Assembly: GCA_903929895.1 (NCBI GenBank)
Contig: CAIYWM010000114.1
Location: 1-10,001, forward strand
Origin: an uncultured Alphaproteobacteria bacterium
GTDB taxonomy: Bacteria > Pseudomonadota > Alphaproteobacteria > Reyranellales > Reyranellaceae
DNA: 10,001 bases
Direction of reading: 5' to 3'
Shown: positions 5,879 to 10,001 of the stretch, in pieces
Numbering within the stretch: the first letter of the stretch is position 1
Layout of the letters: every line of letters starts with the position of its first letter
Position numbers and translations under genes: made by a program
The notes under the pieces: model-generated
Database searches by the model: none
What the model saw: only the letters and a program-made list of their open reading frames with translations
What the model was told of the DNA's origin: nothing

Positions 5879-7057
5879 CTACCGAATGTCAATTTCGACT
5901 TCGACCATCATGCCGGGCGTGAGCGGCTTCGGCATCTGGACCATGTCGATCTTCACCGGCACGCGCTGCGTGATCTTGGTGAAGTTGCCCGACGGATTGG
6001 GGGTGGGCAGGAGCGCGAAGCGCGCTGTCGTGGCGCTGCCGATCCGCGCGACCCGGCCGACGAAGGTATCGTTGGGATAGGCATCGACGGAGACGCGCAC
6101 AGTCTGGCCGAGTTTCAGCTTGCCGACCTGTGTCTCCTTGATGTTGGCCTCGACCCAGACCTCCTCTGGATTGTGCAGCAGCAGGATGCGCTGGCCCGCC
6201 GCCACGTATTCCCCCGGCAGGGTGAAGGTGCGGTCGATTACGGCCGGGATCGGGCTCTTGATCGTGCGGTCCTCGACATCGACCTGCTGCTGGCGCATTT
6301 GCGCCGCCAGCACGGCGACCTGGTGGGTCAGCGCCTCGATCTGCGCATCGATCACGCCCAGCCTGTCATGGCCGACCCGCGCCTCGCCGAGACTGCCTTC
6401 GGCCTGCTCGTGCTCGGCCTGGAGCTGCAGGATCTGGATCTCGAGCTTCGTGACCGCCGCCTGCGCCACCTGGAGCTGCCGCTCGTTGACGACCTTGCTG
6501 GCGAACAGGGTCCGGCTGCGATCGAGTTCGAGCCTGGCGAAATCGAGATCGGCCTGCAGCGCGGCCAGCGCCTTCTCGCGGACCATGATGGTCGAGGTGC
6601 GCGTACGCATCGCAGCATCGGCCTGGTTCTGGTCGAGCTTGCGTTCGGCGCGCAGCCGCGCCCGCTCGACCCGGACGCCTTCGATCTGCGCGCGCAGGCC
6701 GTCGACCCGCAGTTTGGCCGCGCGGTCGTCGATCTTCACGAGGGTCTGTCCGGCCTCGACGCGCTGGCCCTCGCGTACCGCGAGGTCGACGATCCAGCCC
6801 TCGGCGCGGCTCGACACCGTGACGATGTCGGCGGTCACACGGGCATCGTATTCGTAGACATGGGTGAGACGCAGATGGACCTCGCGGCCGCCATAGGCGA
6901 CCGCCGCGAGCAGCAGGAGGCCGACGACGATGAAGCGCGGCCGCAACAGGACCCGAATGAGGCCGGATGTCCGGCTCGCCCGCACAGGAGGCCTCACGCC
7001 GACCGCCGGCGATGCGGGCGGTGTCTTCAGGGCGGGCGGCGGCACCGACTGATCCAC
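5879..7057 (-). CDS. EmrA/HlyD-type membrane fusion protein
   Basis: A 392-residue periplasmic adaptor that would link an inner-membrane MFS pump to an outer-membrane channel. Visible parts: a proline-rich cytoplasmic tail (1-40), one membrane anchor (about 41-57, RFIVVGLLLLAAVAYG), a first lipoyl half-motif (about 73-110, including GWIVDLAVREGQRVEAGQ), a long Gln/Glu/Arg-rich helical hairpin (about 113-258), the second lipoyl half (about 264-295), and an EmrA-like barrel with EANIKETQVGKLKLGQ (303-318), LLPTPNPSGNFTKITQRVPV (349-368) and a C-terminal LTPGMMVEVEI. The SGNFTKITQRVPV stretch is characteristic of EmrA proteins. The start is GTG at 7057, with AGGA about eight bases upstream. The DHA2 transporter follows on the same strand, so the order adaptor then pump matches emrAB. 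No outer-membrane channel gene is in the window. The cargo is unknown. Confidence 0.93.
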   Translation of the reverse strand: MDQSVPPPALKTPPASPAVGVRPPVRASRTSGLIRVLLRPRFIVVGLLLLAAVAYGGREVHLRLTHVYEYDARVTADIVTVSSRAEGWIVDLAVREGQRVEAGQTLVKIDDRAAKLRVDGLRAQIEGVRVERARLRAERKLDQNQADAAMRTRTSTIMVREKALAALQADLDFARLELDRSRTLFASKVVNERQLQVAQAAVTKLEIQILQLQAEHEQAEGSLGEARVGHDRLGVIDAQIEALTHQVAVLAAQMRQQQVDVEDRTIKSPIPAVIDRTFTLPGEYVAAGQRILLLHNPEEVWVEANIKETQVGKLKLGQTVRVSVDAYPNDTFVGRVARIGSATTARFALLPTPNPSGNFTKITQRVPVKIDMVQMPKPLTPGMMVEVEIDIR

Positions 7058-7107
7058 GACCTATCCTGCCGTTCTCAACCGGGGTTTCGCGCTGTCGTCA
7101 TGAAAAA

Positions 7108-7137
7108 AGAATAAGGCGGAAACATTTGGCGGGCCAA
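7108..7137 (-). promoter_or_regulatory. Candidate promoter with overlapping palindromic operator for the efflux genes
   Basis: On the minus strand TTGGCC (7132-7137) and TATTCT (7108-7113) are spaced by 18 bases and would start transcription about 44 bases before the fusion protein start. The -35 element lies within a perfect inverted repeat, TTGGC-GG-GCCAA (plus strand, 7126-7137), a plausible repressor site. The rest of the 7058-7307 gap shows no clear promoter for the monooxygenase, only a direct repeat GCTTGCC at 7209-7215 and 7218-7224. Confidence 0.35.
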
Positions 7138-7307
7138 CGATCTTCACGCAGGGGCGTCGACTTGCTGCAACGCGCGCACTGCATGACGGTCGGCAGTTCC
7201 GCATTCGTGCTTGCCGCGCTTGCCAAAACAGACGGTCGGGTCGACGCTGATCGTGCAAGCCCGTCGGACACCTCTCGCAGAGCAAAAATCACACCCGGAG
7301 CCGTCGC

Positions 7308-8966
7308 ATGCCCGATGCTTCCCACACGCCCGCGCCTCGCCCGCTCGATGTCGCCCCCCTTGATGTCGCCATCGTCGGCGGCGGCCTGGCCGGCCTCTAC
7401 GCCATCCATCGCCTGCGCAAGCTCGGCCTCAAGGTCCGGGCCTATGAGGCGGGCTCTGGAATCGGCGGGACCTGGTTCTGGAACCGCTACCCGGGCGCGC
7501 GCTGCGACGTGGAGAGCCTGGAATACTCCTACAGCTTCTCGGACGAGCTGCAGCAGGAGTGGAAGTGGCCGGAGCGCTACGGCACGCAGCCCGAGATTCT
7601 GAAGTACATCAACCATGTCGCCGATCGCTTCGACCTGCGCCGCGACGTCCAGCTCGACACGCGCATCAAGGCCGCGACCTTCGACAGTGCGACCAACGAA
7701 TGGACGCTGCGCACCGACAAGGGCGAGGTGATCCGCGCGCGCTACTGCATCATGGCGGCGGGCAATCTCTCGACGCCACGCGTGCCCGACTTCAAGGGCA
7801 TCGGGAGCTTCAAGGGCAAGTGGTACCATTCGGGCCTGTGGCCGCATGAGGGTGTCGACTTCACCGGGCTGCGGGTCGGCGTCATCGGCACGGGCTCCTC
7901 GGGCGTGCAGATGATCCCGCTGATCGCCCGGCAGGCCAAACACCTGCACGTCTTCCAGCGCACTGCCAATTTCAGCCTGCCGGCGCGCAACGCGCCGATG
8001 GAGGAAGAGCGCGAGAGCCGCCACAAGGCCGAGTATCCGGCACGCCGGCGCGCCGCCTACGACACGCCCTTCGCGATCGGCGGCTATCCGCGGCCGACCA
8101 AGTCGGCGCTCGACGTCACCGAGGAGGAGCGCAACGCCGCCTACGAGGCCAAGTGGCAGGAAGGCGGCAGCATCAGCTACCTCTATACCTACACCGACCT
8201 CCTGGTGAACAAGGAGGCCAACGACACGGCCTCGGAGTTCGCGCGCAACAAGATCCGCGGCATCGTGAAGGACAAGGCGACGGCCGAGCTGCTGGCGCCG
8301 AAGGACCATCCGATCGGCACCAAGCGCCTCTGCCTCGATACGAACTATTACGAGACCTACAATCGCGACAACGTCGTGCTGGTCGACGTGCGCTCCGATG
8401 CGATCCAGGAGATCACCGAGAAGGGCGTGCGTACGGGCAAGAAGGAGTACGAGCTCGACGCCATCGTCTTCGCCACCGGCTTCGACGCCATGACCGGCGC
8501 GCTGCGCGAGATCGACATAAGGACCAGCGACGGCGCGGTGCTGGCCGACCATTGGGAGGGCGGCCCCCTCACCTATCTCGGCCTGATGGTTTCGGGCTTT
8601 CCCAACATGTTCGTCGTCACCGGCCCCGGCAGCCCCGGCGTGAAGACGCAGATGATCGCCTCGATCGAACAGCATGTGGACTGGATCGCCGATGCGCTCG
8701 AGCATCTCGGCAAGCACCAGCTCGACCGCATCGAACCGTCGCCGCAGGCCGAGGCCGAATGGGTCGGGCACGTCAACGCAGTGGCCGACAGCACCCTCTA
8801 TCCGCTGGCCAATTCCTGGTATGTCGGCGCCAACATTCCCGGCAAGCCGCGCGTGTTCATGCCCTATGTCGGCGGCTTCGACCGCTACAAGAGGCGCTGC
8901 GACGAGGTCACGGCCGGCGGCTACGAAGGCTTCACGCTCAGCCGGCACGAAGTCGAAGTCGCTTGA
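7308..8966 (+). CDS. Baeyer-Villiger monooxygenase (FAD- and NADPH-dependent flavoprotein)
   Basis: A 552-residue type I Baeyer-Villiger monooxygenase of normal length. It would insert one oxygen atom from O2 next to a carbonyl, turning ketones into esters or lactones, in the cytoplasm. Diagnostic features: the FAD-binding GGGLAG (24-29), the extended fingerprint GTWFWNRYPGARCD (54-67), the class fingerprint FKGKWYHSGLWP (168-179, matching FxGxxxHxxxWP), the NADPH-binding GTGSSG (194-199), the GTKR segment with Arg340 matching the active-site arginine of phenylacetone monooxygenase, and the second flavin motif VFATGFDAMTGAL (387-399). The set is complete and nothing is missing. The ketone substrate cannot be deduced; the sequence is cyclohexanone/phenylacetone monooxygenase-like. 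Start ATG 7308 follows GGAG at 7297-7300 with good spacing. The gene is divergent from the efflux genes. Its stop overlaps the TTG start of the next gene. Confidence 0.96.
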   Translation: MPDASHTPAPRPLDVAPLDVAIVGGGLAGLYAIHRLRKLGLKVRAYEAGSGIGGTWFWNRYPGARCDVESLEYSYSFSDELQQEWKWPERYGTQPEILKYINHVADRFDLRRDVQLDTRIKAATFDSATNEWTLRTDKGEVIRARYCIMAAGNLSTPRVPDFKGIGSFKGKWYHSGLWPHEGVDFTGLRVGVIGTGSSGVQMIPLIARQAKHLHVFQRTANFSLPARNAPMEEERESRHKAEYPARRRAAYDTPFAIGGYPRPTKSALDVTEEERNAAYEAKWQEGGSISYLYTYTDLLVNKEANDTASEFARNKIRGIVKDKATAELLAPKDHPIGTKRLCLDTNYYETYNRDNVVLVDVRSDAIQEITEKGVRTGKKEYELDAIVFATGFDAMTGALREIDIRTSDGAVLADHWEGGPLTYLGLMVSGFPNMFVVTGPGSPGVKTQMIASIEQHVDWIADALEHLGKHQLDRIEPSPQAEAEWVGHVNAVADSTLYPLANSWYVGANIPGKPRVFMPYVGGFDRYKRRCDEVTAGGYEGFTLSRHEVEVA

Positions 8967-9652
8967 GCGCCACCTTCGTTCACCACCGCATCGACGCCGC
9001 GCCGCGCCGATGGCAGGCCGTTGCCGACCGGCTGGCCGCCGACGGCGCACGACGCATCGCGGAGGCCGGCGGCCAGCTCTATGGTGCCTGGCGCAGCCAG
9101 ATCGGCCGGCCACGCGACGAGGTGCAGGCGATCAGCGCCTGGCCGCAGGGAAACACGGCGGCCGCCGCCGAACGCGCGCTCCTGGCGAATACCGATGACA
9201 TCCGCGCCGTGACCAGCGAGACCCTGACGCCGACCCTTCGCCCGACCGACACGGTGCCGCCGACCCGCCAGGGCAACTACGCCTTCCGCTGGTTCGCCGT
9301 TCCCGAACCGAACTGGCCGGAGTTCCTCGATCTCTGCGCCGCCGCCTGGCCGGGCTTCGAGGGCGCCTACGATTCGCAGGTAATCGGCCTCTGGCAGGCG
9401 AGCGGTGACCGCACCGGCACAGGCCCGGACGAGGTGACGGGCGCGGGTCTGCACGGCGGCGTGCGCAGCCTGCTGCTGACCCGCCGGCCCAACCTCGCGA
9501 TGTGGGAGCGCTCCAAGCTGCCCGAAGGCGAGGCCGAGGCGGCGGTGCGCGACAAGCTCAGCCGCCGCTACGACCTCTGCGACTGGACCGTGGTGTCCAC
9601 CGCGACGCTCCTGACCGCCGTCGACCGCGCCGATACGGCTCGCTGGACCTGA
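8963..9652 (+). CDS. NIPSNAP-like protein, probably translationally coupled to the monooxygenase
   Basis: A 229-residue protein beginning at TTG 8963, whose last bases overlap the monooxygenase stop (TTGA). No ATG or GTG occurs in this frame near the N-terminus, so TTG is chosen. The coding frame is supported by the absence of stops and an ordinary amino-acid composition without low-complexity runs. Two similar halves seem present. The first (about 1-85) has GGQLYGAWRSQIGRPRDEV (36-54), resembling the NIPSNAP pattern in which a Gly-rich strand is followed by W-x-S-E/Q-I-G. The second (about 104-215) has YAFRWFAVPEPNWPEFLDL (106-124) and QVIGLWQAS (139-147). NIPSNAP domains form dimeric ferredoxin-like alpha-beta barrels of mostly unknown function. 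The family call is by pattern only and tentative. No signal peptide or membrane segment is seen. The tight overlap suggests joint expression with the monooxygenase. Confidence 0.75.
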   Translation: MSATFVHHRIDAAPRRWQAVADRLAADGARRIAEAGGQLYGAWRSQIGRPRDEVQAISAWPQGNTAAAAERALLANTDDIRAVTSETLTPTLRPTDTVPPTRQGNYAFRWFAVPEPNWPEFLDLCAAAWPGFEGAYDSQVIGLWQASGDRTGTGPDEVTGAGLHGGVRSLLLTRRPNLAMWERSKLPEGEAEAAVRDKLSRRYDLCDWTVVSTATLLTAVDRADTARWT

Positions 9653-9716
9653 ACGGCTGCCAGGCCTGAGGGGGCCGCTGGACTCGAGCGGCCGCGCCGC
9701 CTATCTCGACGCCGCC

Positions 9717-10001
9717 ATGCCGACCCTGCGCTCCCTGGAAGCTCTCGAAAGCGAGGGCCTCCTGTCGCCCGATCCGCGCCTGCAGGAGGCCGCGCAGTCC
9801 ATGGCGATCGCCGTCACGCCGGAGATGGTGGCGCTGATCGACCGTTCGCGCCTGGCCGACGATCCGATCGCCCGGCAGTTCGTGCCGAGCGGCGCCGAGG
9901 TCGAGATCGCGCCCGGCGAGCTGGCCGACCCGATCGGCGACGAGGCGCGGTCGCCGGTGAAGGGCATCGTCCATCGCTATCCCGACCGCGTTCTTCTGAA
10001 G
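9717..10001 (+). CDS. Lysine 2,3-aminomutase-family radical SAM protein, N-terminal part only
   Basis: The visible 95 residues match the N-terminal region of KamA/YjeK (EpmB)-family proteins: LESEGLLSPDPRLQEAA, then VTPEMVALID, DDPIARQFVPS (61-71), ELADPIGDEARSPV (79-92 region) and GIVHRYPDRVLLK at the window edge. In relatives this is followed at once by the radical SAM CxxxCxxC cluster site, which here lies outside the window. Full enzymes use an iron-sulphur cluster, S-adenosylmethionine and pyridoxal phosphate to shift an amino group of lysine. The EpmB branch modifies the conserved lysine of elongation factor P, together with EpmA. Which branch this is cannot be told from the N-terminus. 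ATG 9717 fits the family N-terminus but has no Shine-Dalgarno, and the frame stays open upstream into the NIPSNAP-like gene, so the start is uncertain. The gap to the preceding gene is 64 bases. Confidence 0.88.
   Translation, partial: MPTLRSLEALESEGLLSPDPRLQEAAQSMAIAVTPEMVALIDRSRLADDPIARQFVPSGAEVEIAPGELADPIGDEARSPVKGIVHRYPDRVLLK

Noticed and set aside
1..8966. A cyclohexanol-like pathway formed by the oxidoreductase, monooxygenase and acyl-CoA synthetase
   Set aside because: The dehydrogenase is a zinc-free quinone-reductase type several kilobases away, no ester or lactone hydrolase of the expected alpha/beta type is present, and the genes are not in one operon.
7098..9113. 671-residue open frame on the minus strand opposite the monooxygenase
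   Set aside because: It lies antisense to a gene with full diagnostic motifs, has an Arg/Ala/Gly/His-rich composition, and shows no domain. Long antisense frames are common in GC-rich DNA.
1..10001. CRISPR array, tRNA, rRNA, phage or insertion sequence
   Set aside because: No regularly spaced direct repeats, no RNA gene sequence and no transposase or integrase motifs were found in any frame.

Overview
This window is ordinary chromosomal DNA from a high-GC alphaproteobacterium. Its protein families, strongly GC-rich codon use and CTTCGAGACGC / CTCCTCAGGATGAGG palindromic repeats fit the Rhizobiales or Rhodospirillales (Bradyrhizobium- or Reyranella-like); this assignment is an inference from sequence style, not a database match. 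I find no phage, insertion sequence, CRISPR array, tRNA, rRNA or defence system. Nothing here looks like a wholly new biological system.

Layout: (1) 1-804, minus strand, the first 268 residues of a zinc-free MDR-type oxidoreductase (quinone oxidoreductase-like), cut by the window edge. (2) 805-1029, a 225-base gap with a five-unit, 9-base tandem repeat. (3) 1030-2310, minus, an M20 metallopeptidase/deacylase of the ArgE/DapE type. It is divergent, across 57 bases, from (4) 2368-3930, plus, an AMP-forming acyl-CoA synthetase. (5) 3932-5506, minus, a DHA2-type (EmrB/QacA-like) transporter that converges on the synthetase with one base between stop codons. (6) 5507-5878, a 372-base gap with four REP-like palindromes and a decayed fifth. 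(7) 5879-7057, minus, an EmrA/HlyD-like membrane fusion protein, the expected partner of the transporter. (8) 7058-7307, a divergent control region with a candidate promoter and a 12-base palindrome. (9) 7308-8966, plus, a Baeyer-Villiger monooxygenase with complete fingerprints. (10) 8963-9652, plus, a NIPSNAP-like protein whose TTG start overlaps the monooxygenase stop. (11) 9717-10001, plus, the N-terminal 95 residues of a lysine 2,3-aminomutase-family radical SAM protein, cut by the right edge.

How the genes may work together: genes 7 and 5 probably form an EmrAB-type tripartite efflux pump, with the fusion protein first in the transcript and the REP cluster between the two cistrons. Genes 9 and 10 look translationally coupled and may serve one oxidative catabolic step. 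The M20 enzyme and the acyl-CoA synthetase share a divergent control region and could act on an amide and the acid released from it, but no substrate can be read from the sequence. The most unusual signal is in the REP cluster, where three copies have different outer-stem sequences that all remain perfectly self-complementary.
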